A stretch of 28,860 nt of DNA. Origin: a virus. Below, piece after piece: positions 22,364-28,860 of this stretch. The stretch is from positions 1 to 28,860 of IMG/VR virus record IMGVR_UViG_3300045970_000120. One strand, given 5' to 3'. The translations under genes and the position numbers were made by a program. Each line of letters opens with the position of its first letter. The first letter of the stretch is position 1. Below the pieces are notes generated by a model. It was given only the letters and a program-made list of their open reading frames with translations. It ran no database searches and had not been told where the DNA came from.

Positions 22364-22887
22364 TTCTTTGGCAGTATCATCGCAGGTCGTGCTGCGTTGT
22401 TGAGAGCCTCGGTATGGACGGGAGTGCTTGCCGGTAGGGCAGTCAATGGGGCGGTGTCACCTGATGCCGCGGCGTTGTGGGCCTTGACAACGGATTCGGG
22501 GATAGGGCACGAGGTGTCGTATTTCACAACCTCTCGGTCAATGTATTCAGTGACGGTATCGCCCTTTTGCTTGATGATCTGTTTCTTGGTCACATACTCA
22601 GTGACAATCTCAGTATTCACTTTTGCCTTGAGGGCTTCAGTCTTGGCCAGCTTGACTTCAAGCTCGGAAACCTTGAGCTTCCATCTTTCGTCGTTTGCCA
22701 ATCCACCTTCAAGGTAGATGCCGAAGCACAATATGGTGACGCTGAGGATTTGAATGGGTGCCTTGTATAGAGCAAGACCTGGGACAAGCTTCCAGATGAT
22801 TGGGACAACGGTCAATATAATTCCAGCCAGGCCAACCAACACAATAAGGTGTGTCACGAACGCCGGCAAAAATTGTATAATCCACAT
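22360..22887 (-). CDS. Probable inner-membrane spanin (Rz-like)
   Basis: A 175-residue protein with hydrophobic segments at about residues 4-33 and 40-60, a charged predicted coiled coil (about 65-125, SELEVKLAKTEALKAKVNTE onward), the conserved-looking CPIPESVVKAHN block and an Ala/Pro-rich tail. This fits an i-spanin spanning the periplasm, though classic Rz has a single N-terminal helix, so the extra membrane segments are unusual. The overlapping downstream lipoprotein supports the call. The late box CTAAATA ends five bases before the ATG at 22887 with no ribosome-binding site, so translation may be leaderless. An unrelated membrane protein is the main alternative. Confidence 0.65.
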   Translation of the reverse strand: MWIIQFLPAFVTHLIVLVGLAGIILTVVPIIWKLVPGLALYKAPIQILSVTILCFGIYLEGGLANDERWKLKVSELEVKLAKTEALKAKVNTEIVTEYVTKKQIIKQKGDTVTEYIDREVVKYDTSCPIPESVVKAHNAAASGDTAPLTALPASTPVHTEALNNAARPAMILPKK

Positions 22888-22891
22888 AGAC

Positions 22892-23977
22892 TTATTTAGT
22901 CTTGAAAAAACTGATAACGGTCTTTGCGATGTGTTCTACCTCTGAATCGGTCAGTTCTGGGTAAATGGGCAGGCTCAGCACGCCGCGAGACAGCATCATG
23001 CTCACGCTAAACGCCGTGGGCTTCACCTCAATGGCGGCAGCATACGGCAGTTCGCTTAGGGTGTATGGGTAATTCACCTTCGTTTCAATACCGTGTTCAT
23101 GTAAATACGCAATCAGTTCCGTTCGGGTATCAGTGTAAATGGCATACTTCTGATGAGAATGAGCTTCGACACCGGCCGACAGACACCGAATAGGTAAATC
23201 TGCGAAGCTGTTATTCCAGTATTCGTCAATCTGTTTTCGACGGCCCTGCCACTCATTGAGGTATCGCGTCCTTACCACCAGGTGGGCGCAATCAAGGTCA
23301 CTCATCTTGCTGTTGGTTCCTGGTATGAGAAATGCACCTGAGGCACCCTTTCCGTTGTCACGATACTGTCGGGCCCAGTCATGGAGGGCAGAATTGTTGG
23401 TCGCTATTGCTCCGCCATTCCCCGAGGCCGGTAGGTTCTTTGTCGGATCAAACGATATCGCCATACCATAGCCGAGGTTGCCATTGGACACCAACCAGTG
23501 TTGCGCTCCGTCGATGATACTCGCACTCGTATAGCTATGATACTCCCCGGGTCTGGCCCCATACAGCCCAACTGGACACTCGATCATGTCTAGCGGGCGC
23601 CCCAATCTCCAGACTGGATTTAGCAGCATGATGCCGTTGCTGTCGGTGTCAACGAGTTGAACTTTCCAACCGGTGGTAAGGAATGCGTTCAGGGTAGCGG
23701 GATAGGTAAGGTTCGGCAATACGATGGTTGGCGATATCACCCCAAGATCGGAACACAACAGTCGGCGGTAATACCCTGCAATGATTTCAAGTGCTTGTGT
23801 CCCGCTATGAACGGTGACGACATACTTGGCTCCGGTCCTGCCCTCTAGCCATTCCTCAAAGTTCTGTGTGGCGGCACCATCAACCAGTTGTCCTGAGGCC
23901 AGCACCTGATGCGTGGCTTCAAGTAGCTCATCCTTGAGGGTGATGTATTGCCGATCAAGACCGAAGTTTTTTATCAT
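22892..23977 (-). CDS. DegT/DnrJ/EryC1-type sugar aminotransferase
   Basis: A 361-residue PLP enzyme of the DegT family, which transaminates nucleotide-linked keto-sugars. Landmarks are SGTQALEII (near residue 60, PLP phosphate binding), ASIIDGAQHW (cofactor Asp), SFDPTKNLPASGNGGAI (with the presumed Schiff-base Lys) and NSKMSDLDCAHLVVR. Full length for the family. The start overlaps the end of the epimerase gene by 23 bases, so the two are coupled and probably act in one pathway, making a modified sugar for virion or host-surface glycan. No glycosyltransferase is seen in this window. Confidence 0.9.
   Translation of the reverse strand: MIKNFGLDRQYITLKDELLEATHQVLASGQLVDGAATQNFEEWLEGRTGAKYVVTVHSGTQALEIIAGYYRRLLCSDLGVISPTIVLPNLTYPATLNAFLTTGWKVQLVDTDSNGIMLLNPVWRLGRPLDMIECPVGLYGARPGEYHSYTSASIIDGAQHWLVSNGNLGYGMAISFDPTKNLPASGNGGAIATNNSALHDWARQYRDNGKGASGAFLIPGTNSKMSDLDCAHLVVRTRYLNEWQGRRKQIDEYWNNSFADLPIRCLSAGVEAHSHQKYAIYTDTRTELIAYLHEHGIETKVNYPYTLSELPYAAAIEVKPTAFSVSMMLSRGVLSLPIYPELTDSEVEHIAKTVISFFKTK
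22893..22899 (-). promoter_or_regulatory. Late promoter motif CTAAATA, leaderless-type
   Basis: Sits within AGACT-AAATA-AGTCT, a small inverted repeat that overlaps the TAA stop of the aminotransferase gene. It ends five bases before the i-spanin ATG. Confidence 0.55.
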
Positions 23978-24929
23978 AGTAGGGACAAGTCTTTATCCAG
24001 TCATAATACCGGGCAAGACCATCAGCAAGATCAATCTTCGGAGCATAACCGAAGTCATGCATGGCATTGGTGATACTTAGACGGCCCCTCTTCGGAAACG
24101 ACATGTCACGAGGGGCAATACGCACCGTGCCTCGGCCAGCGAGGTCAACGGACATTGTGGCAGCATCAAGCAGGGTGTGTTTTTCTTTCTCAGCGCGGGT
24201 CAGATTGTAGGTTTGCTGATGGCTGCTCTGACTGAGCGTAGCCTGAACGATACCACGAGCCACATCCTCAACATGGGTGAAGTCAAGCACCTCTTCGTGG
24301 CCATTGACTGCGATGATTTCACCGCGGTGTGCGCCAAGTAGGAACTTACTGACCACACGATCCTCTACATCCAGTTCCCCGTAGACCGCACTCGGTCTTA
24401 TCGTGGTGTAGAATAATCCTGTCCGCGATGAATAGTCCTGGACCAGTTTCTCACCCATGTATTTGAAAATGCCATACTGACCCCGTGGATGACAGTGCGC
24501 CGACTCCCTGACATCTGATGGAAAGTCACCATAGACCATTGAACTGCTGATGTAAACGAACTTCTCAGCGTGATTTCGGTCTGCTGCTTCAAGGAGGTTT
24601 GTCAGCCCACCGCACATCACCTTGGCCGCATAGCCCGGGTTCACAGCCACTGCCTTTTGCCTGGGGAAACTCGCCAGGTGAATGATGATTGTTGGTCGGA
24701 CATGATTGACAACATAATCAACATCGGTGCCATTTACAATGTCAGAGAGATAAACCATCGCCTGATATTTTTTGCGGCGTTCTGCGTATAGGTATTCAAG
24801 CTCGGTCTTAGGTAGAAACCCATAGTCCGTGTGGTTATCAATGATGACGACATCATGACCAAGTGCTTCTAACATCATAACGACATTGTGGCCGATAAAT
24901 CCGCAGCCTCCGGTGACAAGTATCTTCAT
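23955..24929 (-). CDS. NAD-dependent nucleotide-sugar epimerase/dehydratase
   Basis: A 324-residue extended short-chain dehydrogenase. It has the Rossmann motif GGCGFIG (residues 7-13), the acid pair for NAD ribose (IIDNH), HLASF, SSSMVYG and the catalytic YGIFK (YxxxK). GalE-like and dehydratase-like members share this pattern, so the exact reaction on the nucleotide sugar cannot be fixed. Ribosome-binding site GAGG. ATGA overlap with the upstream small gene, and overlap with the downstream aminotransferase, form one translational unit. Confidence 0.92.
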   Translation of the reverse strand: MKILVTGGCGFIGHNVVMMLEALGHDVVIIDNHTDYGFLPKTELEYLYAERRKKYQAMVYLSDIVNGTDVDYVVNHVRPTIIIHLASFPRQKAVAVNPGYAAKVMCGGLTNLLEAADRNHAEKFVYISSSMVYGDFPSDVRESAHCHPRGQYGIFKYMGEKLVQDYSSRTGLFYTTIRPSAVYGELDVEDRVVSKFLLGAHRGEIIAVNGHEEVLDFTHVEDVARGIVQATLSQSSHQQTYNLTRAEKEKHTLLDAATMSVDLAGRGTVRIAPRDMSFPKRGRLSITNAMHDFGYAPKIDLADGLARYYDWIKTCPYYDKKLRS

Positions 24930-25240
24930 AGGAACCTCAGATTGTGTATGATCAGATCATCTTCCCAGAGACGGGCGATCACGGCGACTCTCGTGGTATC
25001 GGTTGGTATATCATCAAATGTTTCCACACGCACTTCTAACGCATGGTCAACAACCCACTGACCGTGTTCGGTGTTTCGCCAGTTGGCAATGGAAGACCTA
25101 TACAAATCGGCAGCACGGGCATAACTATTCTGTGTGGTGACGCGGAATACAACGGTGTTCACATTTATTTTGTGAACGCCGTTGACTACTTTAGACTGCC
25201 ATTTCTGCTGTGATGGCTTCGTGGTGTTTATAGTTGACAA
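24926..25240 (-). CDS. Small protein of unknown function
   Basis: Up to 104 residues. The conserved-looking body (VNTVVFRVTTQNSYARAADL, TEHGQWVVDHALE, then TTRVAVIARLWEDDLIIHN) recalls an uncharacterised small alpha/beta protein of T4-like phages. The start is uncertain. A TTG at 25240 has GGAGG nine bases upstream but overlaps thyA by 50 bases, and that GGAGG is also required thyA coding sequence. A GTG at 25162 begins right at the conserved body but has no ribosome-binding site and lies in a hairpin arm. The stop overlaps the epimerase start. Confidence 0.7.
   Translation of the reverse strand: MSTINTTKPSQQKWQSKVVNGVHKINVNTVVFRVTTQNSYARAADLYRSSIANWRNTEHGQWVVDHALEVRVETFDDIPTDTTRVAVIARLWEDDLIIHNLRFL
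25151..25183 (-). promoter_or_regulatory. Inverted repeat with late-like loop after thyA
   Basis: 12-bp arms with one mismatch (AACGGTGTTCAC / GTGAACGCCGTT on the plus strand) around a 9-base loop that reads AAAATAAAT on the minus strand. It lies 8 bases past the thyA stop. It could be a terminator-like element, an RNA-processing site or a translational control hairpin. Confidence 0.5.
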
Positions 25241-26024
25241 GCTTTATGTCCTCCATGGTGAAGTCAAAAATGCTCTTGACCGCGGGATTCACCCATAGTT
25301 GTGGAGGATCCAACGGCGTCCGTGATAGCTGAAGACCAACTTCATCAATATGATTTTTGTAAATGTGCGTGTCACCGGTGCTGATGATCAACTCACCAAC
25401 ACCAAGGCCGCATACCTGTGCCAGCATATGGGTCAGTATCGCATACGAGGCAATATTGAACGGCAAACCGAGGAAGGTATCCACTGAACGCTGATACATA
25501 TGGCAGCTTAGTTTTCCGGTATTGCTGACAAAATATTGGCTCATGACATGGCATGGTGGTAGAGCCATCTGGACAAGCTCCGACGGCTCCCATGCTGAGA
25601 TGATGTGGCGTCTGCCATATGGATCTTTTTTCAGGCCGGAGACAAGCTCTGTTATCTGATCGGTGCCATTGAAGTCACGCCACTGAACACCGTAGATGCG
25701 ACCGACTTCACCATCAAACAGAGCCTTGGGTTTCCAGTATGGTGACTGTGCGTTGCCAGTCCATATTGTTTTCAGTGAGGGGTCGCGGGAGCCATGGAGG
25801 ATTTCACAGAGTCGGCGTTCGTCGTTTGATCCTTCGAGGAACCAAATAAGTTCGCTAAGCACGGCCTTTTGAGCAAGCTTTTTAGTTGTGACGGCAGGGA
25901 AGGATTTATCAAGGTCAAAGCGAAGCTGGCGTCCAAACACACGAAAAGTGCCTGTACCGGTCCGATCATCACTTTCCTCTCCGTTCACCAATATATCCGA
26001 ATATAGGTTGAGTAGTTGTTTCAT
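25191..26024 (-). CDS. thyA: Thymidylate synthase (ThyA type)
   Basis: A 277-residue enzyme converting dUMP to dTMP with methylenetetrahydrofolate. It shows DRTGTGT near the N-terminus (residues 20-26), the catalytic Cys158 in LPPCHVM, QRSVDTFLGLPFNIASY (dUMP binding) and GDTHIYKNH. The length is usual for ThyA. Unlike T4 td, there is no intron. The start MKQLLNLYSDIL is the standard N-terminus. No ribosome-binding site precedes it and a sigma-70 -10 box ends six bases before the ATG, so the message is probably leaderless. It supplies dTMP for phage DNA synthesis. Confidence 0.97.
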   Translation of the reverse strand: MKQLLNLYSDILVNGEESDDRTGTGTFRVFGRQLRFDLDKSFPAVTTKKLAQKAVLSELIWFLEGSNDERRLCEILHGSRDPSLKTIWTGNAQSPYWKPKALFDGEVGRIYGVQWRDFNGTDQITELVSGLKKDPYGRRHIISAWEPSELVQMALPPCHVMSQYFVSNTGKLSCHMYQRSVDTFLGLPFNIASYAILTHMLAQVCGLGVGELIISTGDTHIYKNHIDEVGLQLSRTPLDPPQLWVNPAVKSIFDFTMEDIKLVNYKHHEAITAEMAV

Positions 26025-26030
26025 AGCACG

Positions 26031-26059
26031 AGTTTAGCATATGGAGGAACAGGTGTCAA
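26031..26059 (-). promoter_or_regulatory. Sigma-70 promoter of thyA (leaderless-type)
   Basis: TTGACA (26059-26054), 17 bases, TAAACT (26036-26031). Predicted start at the A of the thyA ATG. Confidence 0.78.
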
Positions 26060-26084
26060 TCCGTTAGGATAAACACCTGGCTGT

Positions 26085-26381
26085 TCAGAGATTTTTCAGT
26101 AGTCGGTCAGTTTCTGGCTGGACCATGTCTGCTATTGAGGCCACGTTCAGAACGAACTCCACGCTCACTATCATGGCGTCAAGTTCCTCTAGTTTTCGGC
26201 TCATGACCTCTTCCACCTGTTCGGGTTCCAATCCCTGCGATAGCAGTTTCTGGACATTCAGGGTGTGCTGTTTTTTACCTTCGAGGCGAATCACCAGTTT
26301 TTTGATGAACTGGATTGGTATCTTCTGCTTCTCGACATCCTGTAGGATATGCTCCCACTTAGATAGGAATTCAGGCGACAT
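26085..26381 (-). CDS. Helical protein of unknown function
   Basis: A 98-residue, mostly helical protein (MSPEFLSKWEHILQDVEKQK...). The stretch PIQFIKKLVIRLEGKKQHTLN and the ending MVQPETDRLLKNL resemble a protein I recall from T4-like phages of cyanobacteria, whose role is not known to me. Its start overlaps the upstream gene by 11 bases, so the two are probably coupled and may act together. Confidence 0.8.
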   Translation of the reverse strand: MSPEFLSKWEHILQDVEKQKIPIQFIKKLVIRLEGKKQHTLNVQKLLSQGLEPEQVEEVMSRKLEELDAMIVSVEFVLNVASIADMVQPETDRLLKNL

Positions 26382-27045
26382 TTGCTACTTTACGGGTGTA
26401 TTTGCGTTTCACCGTTGTTGCTTCACTTGCGACCGGCTTCGGTGCCAGTGTCGGGTCAAGCGTCTTTGCCTCTTCCATCAGTCGTGCCGATTCAGCAAGC
26501 AAGCCCCGGGCTTCTTCTGCCATCTTGTTTGCCTGAGAAACACGCGATTTAGCAAGTGCGGCGTCACCGAGAACATCTGCCGATGCTGCGACCACTGGTG
26601 TTTGATTGGCCCTCATGCGCTTGGCGATATCACCTGGTGACTGAATGCCGGCGCTCTGGTCCAGTTCAGACATTTTCTTGATGGCATCTTCGCCGAGCTT
26701 CATTTCGTCAAGCATCTTGTTCAGTTCGTCAAGCCGAATTTTTGTGGTCGGGTTGGGAGTCATCAAAATGCTCGTTGTCTGAACTTTTTTCAGTTGACCT
26801 TCACGGTGAAGCACGCCAAGAATTGGCCGACCGTCTTGTAGATAGGTGCGATTCAATGCGTCGGCAAGATTTTCACTTTGCTGTCCGATGTCTGAATCAA
26901 TACACCGGATCAACGGATCGTGGATGTGCTGATTGAGTAGCTCCGTGTAAGTGACAAGGCACATATGCGGCTCGCCCGGAACTTCCCTAAATACTACTGC
27001 GACCTTGCGGTCCCCTTGTTTTCCGACATGGCGGGTAAATGACAT
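26371..27045 (-). CDS. Conserved-looking phage protein, unknown function
   Basis: A 224-residue protein. The first 130 residues (MSFTRHVGKQGDRKVAVVFR..., ADALNRTYLQDGRPILGVLH) form a compact alpha/beta or helical domain like an uncharacterised family I recall in T4-like phages. The second half is an Ala-rich helix (SRVSQANKMAEEARGLLAES...) with coiled-coil character, then a Pro-rich linker and a basic tail (KRKYTRKVANVA), compatible with nucleic-acid contact. The AAGGAGAT ribosome-binding site lies in the 3' arm of a 10-bp hairpin that also encloses a late promoter, indicating late-specific translation. Confidence 0.82.
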   Translation of the reverse strand: MSFTRHVGKQGDRKVAVVFREVPGEPHMCLVTYTELLNQHIHDPLIRCIDSDIGQQSENLADALNRTYLQDGRPILGVLHREGQLKKVQTTSILMTPNPTTKIRLDELNKMLDEMKLGEDAIKKMSELDQSAGIQSPGDIAKRMRANQTPVVAASADVLGDAALAKSRVSQANKMAEEARGLLAESARLMEEAKTLDPTLAPKPVASEATTVKRKYTRKVANVA

Positions 27046-27049
27046 AACT

Positions 27050-27089
27050 ATCTCCTTAGATGAATATATTTAGCGAGTGCTAAGGAGAT
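27050..27089 (-). promoter_or_regulatory. Hairpin with late promoter in loop, hiding ribosome-binding site
   Basis: Perfect 10-bp arms ATCTCCTTAG / CTAAGGAGAT with a 20-base loop containing CTAAATA (27067-27073). On the minus strand the downstream arm is the Shine-Dalgarno sequence of the 27045 gene. Long transcripts from the vWA operon would fold and hide it; transcripts from the loop promoter would not. Confidence 0.75.
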
Positions 27090-27098
27090 GAAAATATT

Positions 27099-27458
27099 TT
27101 AGTTGATGACGTTTTTCTGGCCGGTGTAGCCTGAGTAGATTTTATGTCCGTTCACGCGGATGAAGTCAGCCATGAATTGTGGGCTCTCGGTGAACGCCTC
27201 ACGGACACTCGGCTCGTCAATGTCAGCAGTCTCAAAAATGTAGACTTCGTATCGGCGCTGAGTATTCGCCATTGCCCGGGCCAGGATCGTGTTGAGGCGT
27301 GGTGCTGGAGGAGCATCTGGATGCTTCTGCTCTTTCAGGATATACCAGATTTTTTTCTTTTCCCAGGCCTTAGTGTCTTTTTCCCAACGGGTCAGATCAA
27401 AAAGTGTCTCTAACCCGTTGCAGTCCCAGACTGCAAGGAATTTAGTTTTTTTCGTCAT
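27099..27458 (-). CDS. Small conserved-looking phage protein
   Basis: A 119-residue protein from the ATG at 27458, overlapping the end of the vWA gene by 17 bases. A longer frame reaching 27722 is only the out-of-frame shadow of the vWA gene. The body (FLAVWDCNGLETLFDLTRWE..., RRYEVYIFETADIDEPSVRE, FMADFIRVNGHKIYSG) resembles a hypothetical protein seen in other T4-like phages. Two strands followed by helices, no motif. Translational coupling suggests it works with the metallopeptidase/vWA protein. Confidence 0.8.
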   Translation of the reverse strand: MTKKTKFLAVWDCNGLETLFDLTRWEKDTKAWEKKKIWYILKEQKHPDAPPAPRLNTILARAMANTQRRYEVYIFETADIDEPSVREAFTESPQFMADFIRVNGHKIYSGYTGQKNVIN

Positions 27459-28749
27459 AGAGTGCGAACTGACCGAACGGTGGGTTCGGGTTTTTGTCAC
27501 CATGAATGATCCAAGTCGTGTCGCAAAAATCCGGGTCACCCCAAGATCCGCAGGGGTATCCGTCAGTGAACACGATGAGCCGTTGTGGGTTCCGACCGTT
27601 GTCCTTGAGATATTCAAAGATACAATCAAAGTCAGTGCCGCCACCGCCAGCCACTTTGTACTCGCCAATGTCGTCCATATTTTCACTGGAAAAGTCAGCG
27701 GGGTTATACACCGCAGTGTCAAAACAGAAAACGTGAAGCTTGTAGCCGTCGAATGCGTCGGTCATTCCGCCGATTTCAGCGAGAAACTCACCAGCTTGCT
27801 TTTCGCTGATGGAGCCGGACATGTCGATTGCGATGTCAACGTCAATTTCCTCACCAGGGCGTGATCCGGGCATGATTGCTTCCATATGCCAAGACCGACG
27901 ACTCGGACGCATCCAACTGTAGTCAGTGCGGATTGCGCTTGTCAGGTTCGTCTGGATCAGTTCACGCCAGGGCATGATCGGATTCGTTGTCTGACGGATC
28001 ATGCGCTCAACACCCGCCGGGAGGGTTCCTGCATCCGCGCCTTGTGCGGCACTGATGATAGCTTGCTTGACTTCCTGACGGATGCGTTCCTTTTCAGCTT
28101 CCGACAGTTGAGGGCGCTTGCTCTTGCCTTTGCCGGGCTTGCCGTCTTTGCCTTTACCCTTGCCTTCGTCGTCACCCTCACCCTCGTCGTCACTCTCTTC
28201 GCCATCCATGTGGTCGTCGATCATTTGGTCGATGAGGTCGCCAATGTTGATTTTCTTGGCGTTTTTGTAGAGTTCGTCATAGACTTCCTCAGCCGACTTT
28301 CCGTCGTACTTCGGATCGTAGAGACACGGGACAGTGGTGATTTTCTCACCAATTTTGTGCTTGATCAGGTCAGCGTTGACGCAATAATCGTCAGCGACAT
28401 TCCAAAGTTGAGGATCGCGTGAACCGCGGCGTCCCATGTGATCATACACCACGTGGAGAATTTCATGACCGACCAGAAATTCCACCTCTTTTACGCGCAG
28501 TTTCATAATGAACCTGGAATTGTAATAGAAGTGAACGCCGTCGGTCGCAGCGGTGCCGCACCATTCATCAGCGTTGGTCAGCTTGAGCCGAGTAGCCAGA
28601 TTGCCGAAAAACGAGTGACGCAGGAGGAGCCCGATGCGGGCTGTAATCAGGCGTTCACGGGCAGCATGATCCACCTTCGGATCAGTCGGGCCGATGAGAT
28701 TTTCGTACTTTTCGCTCTTGACCTTGGTCGTTTTTGCTGCGGTAGCCAT
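27442..28749 (-). CDS. Putative metallopeptidase with vWA domain (DUF2201-like)
   Basis: A 435-residue protein. An N-terminal zincin-like domain carries HEILHVVYDH (residues 95-104, HExxH) followed by WNVADDYCVNADL (118-130). A low-complexity linker (183-212) is acidic, then Gly/Lys-rich. The C-terminal vWA domain has a complete metal-ion-dependent adhesion site: DMSGS (309-313), GGGGTDF (Thr372) and FTDGYP (Asp396). This fused layout is known from DUF2201/VWA-like proteins encoded beside MoxR ATPases. Here the ATPase lies at 4596-5630 under a matching promoter. The start at 28749 follows AAAAGGAATCAA; a frame beginning at 28803 would include the promoter. Substrate unknown. Confidence 0.88.
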   Translation of the reverse strand: MATAAKTTKVKSEKYENLIGPTDPKVDHAARERLITARIGLLLRHSFFGNLATRLKLTNADEWCGTAATDGVHFYYNSRFIMKLRVKEVEFLVGHEILHVVYDHMGRRGSRDPQLWNVADDYCVNADLIKHKIGEKITTVPCLYDPKYDGKSAEEVYDELYKNAKKINIGDLIDQMIDDHMDGEESDDEGEGDDEGKGKGKDGKPGKGKSKRPQLSEAEKERIRQEVKQAIISAAQGADAGTLPAGVERMIRQTTNPIMPWRELIQTNLTSAIRTDYSWMRPSRRSWHMEAIMPGSRPGEEIDVDIAIDMSGSISEKQAGEFLAEIGGMTDAFDGYKLHVFCFDTAVYNPADFSSENMDDIGEYKVAGGGGTDFDCIFEYLKDNGRNPQRLIVFTDGYPCGSWGDPDFCDTTWIIHGDKNPNPPFGQFALYDEKN

Positions 28750-28774
28750 TTGATTCCTTTTCAATTCAGCCTGT

Positions 28775-28803
28775 ATTATAGCACAGGAAGGATTTATTGT
28801 CAA
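28775..28803 (-). promoter_or_regulatory. Early sigma-70 promoter of the vWA operon (cassette copy 6)
   Basis: TTGACA (28803-28798), 17-base spacer ATAAATCCTTCCTGTGC, TATAAT (28780-28775). The leader after the -10 (ACAGGCTGA, then AAAAGGAATCAA) matches that of the MoxR ATPase gene. Confidence 0.9.
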
Positions 28804-28811
28804 TCCTGGGA

Positions 28812-28837
28812 GGAAAAGGGCTTTTCAGCCCCTTCCC
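28812..28837 (-). terminator. Hairpin with GAAA tetraloop, probable terminator
   Basis: On the minus strand GGAAGGGGCT and AGCCCTTTTCC close a GAAA loop (about 11 pairs, two G-U). It sits between an upstream stop codon and the vWA promoter. No long U-tract. Confidence 0.65.
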
Positions 28838-28845
28838 GTGTCGTT

Positions 28846-28860
28846 TTAGTTGCCAGCTTC
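28846..28860 (-). CDS. Possible 3' end of an upstream gene
   Basis: The last bases on the minus strand read Glu-Ala-Gly-Asn-TAA, followed within 10 bases by a hairpin. Only four codons are visible, so this is a guess from position. Confidence 0.3.
   Translation of the reverse strand, partial: EAGN

Noticed and set aside
27459-27722. Upstream extension of the 119-residue gene
   Set aside because: The 88 extra codons are entirely out of frame within the vWA domain coding sequence and show no domain; the ATG at 27458 gives the conserved-looking body.

Overview
The window is a stretch of a large T4-related contractile-tailed phage genome (a myovirus), and every convincing gene lies on the minus strand, so transcription runs from high to low coordinates. 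The diagnostic set is the T4-type replication and recombination kit (UvsW, UvsX, UvsY, a gp32-type ssDNA-binding protein and a probable gp62 clamp-loader subunit cut by the left edge) plus a gp17-type large terminase, thymidylate synthase and many octamers resembling T4 late promoters. A probable spanin pair, consensus sigma-70 promoters and a protein resembling the BPSL0761 family point to a Gram-negative, probably proteobacterial host. That host call is inference.

From the right edge in transcription order: (1) 28749-27099, an early operon with a metallopeptidase/vWA protein and a small partner; (2) 27045-26085, two unknown proteins behind a hairpin that encloses a late promoter; (3) 26024-22892, thyA, an unknown gene, an NAD-dependent sugar epimerase and a DegT-type aminotransferase; (4) 22887-21133, a probable i-spanin/o-spanin pair, a fibre-like structural protein and a small protein with a capsid-targeting-like N-terminus; (5) 21087-14109, a methyltransferase, the large terminase, a 1442-residue protein that is probably a head component, and a small protein with a Tat-like leader; (6) 13926-10239, the recombination block gp32, GIY-YIG endonuclease, BPSL0761-like protein, UvsX, small acidic protein, UvsY; (7) 10226-7515, late genes of mostly unknown role, including a zinc-ribbon protein and a weak ADP-ribosyltransferase-fold candidate; (8) 7455-3455, a cassette-like early region of short unknown genes around a MoxR-type AAA+ ATPase; (9) 3239-1, a second GIY-YIG endonuclease, UvsW, an unknown protein and the partial clamp-loader subunit.

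The regulatory sequence is unusually readable. Six near-identical TTGACA-N17-TATAAT promoters serve the early cassettes, and several upstream genes end on a TGA that is part of the -35 box. The MoxR ATPase and the metallopeptidase/vWA gene lie 22 kb apart but have the closest promoter-leader match of all, which suggests co-regulation. Late promoters have the form (A/C)TAAATA preceded by one variable base. Several sit inside inverted repeats, and two of these would hide the ribosome-binding site or start codon in longer transcripts, as known for T4 genes e, soc and 49. Other promoters, both sigma-70 and late type, lie so close to the ATG that leaderless mRNAs are expected, including for thyA.
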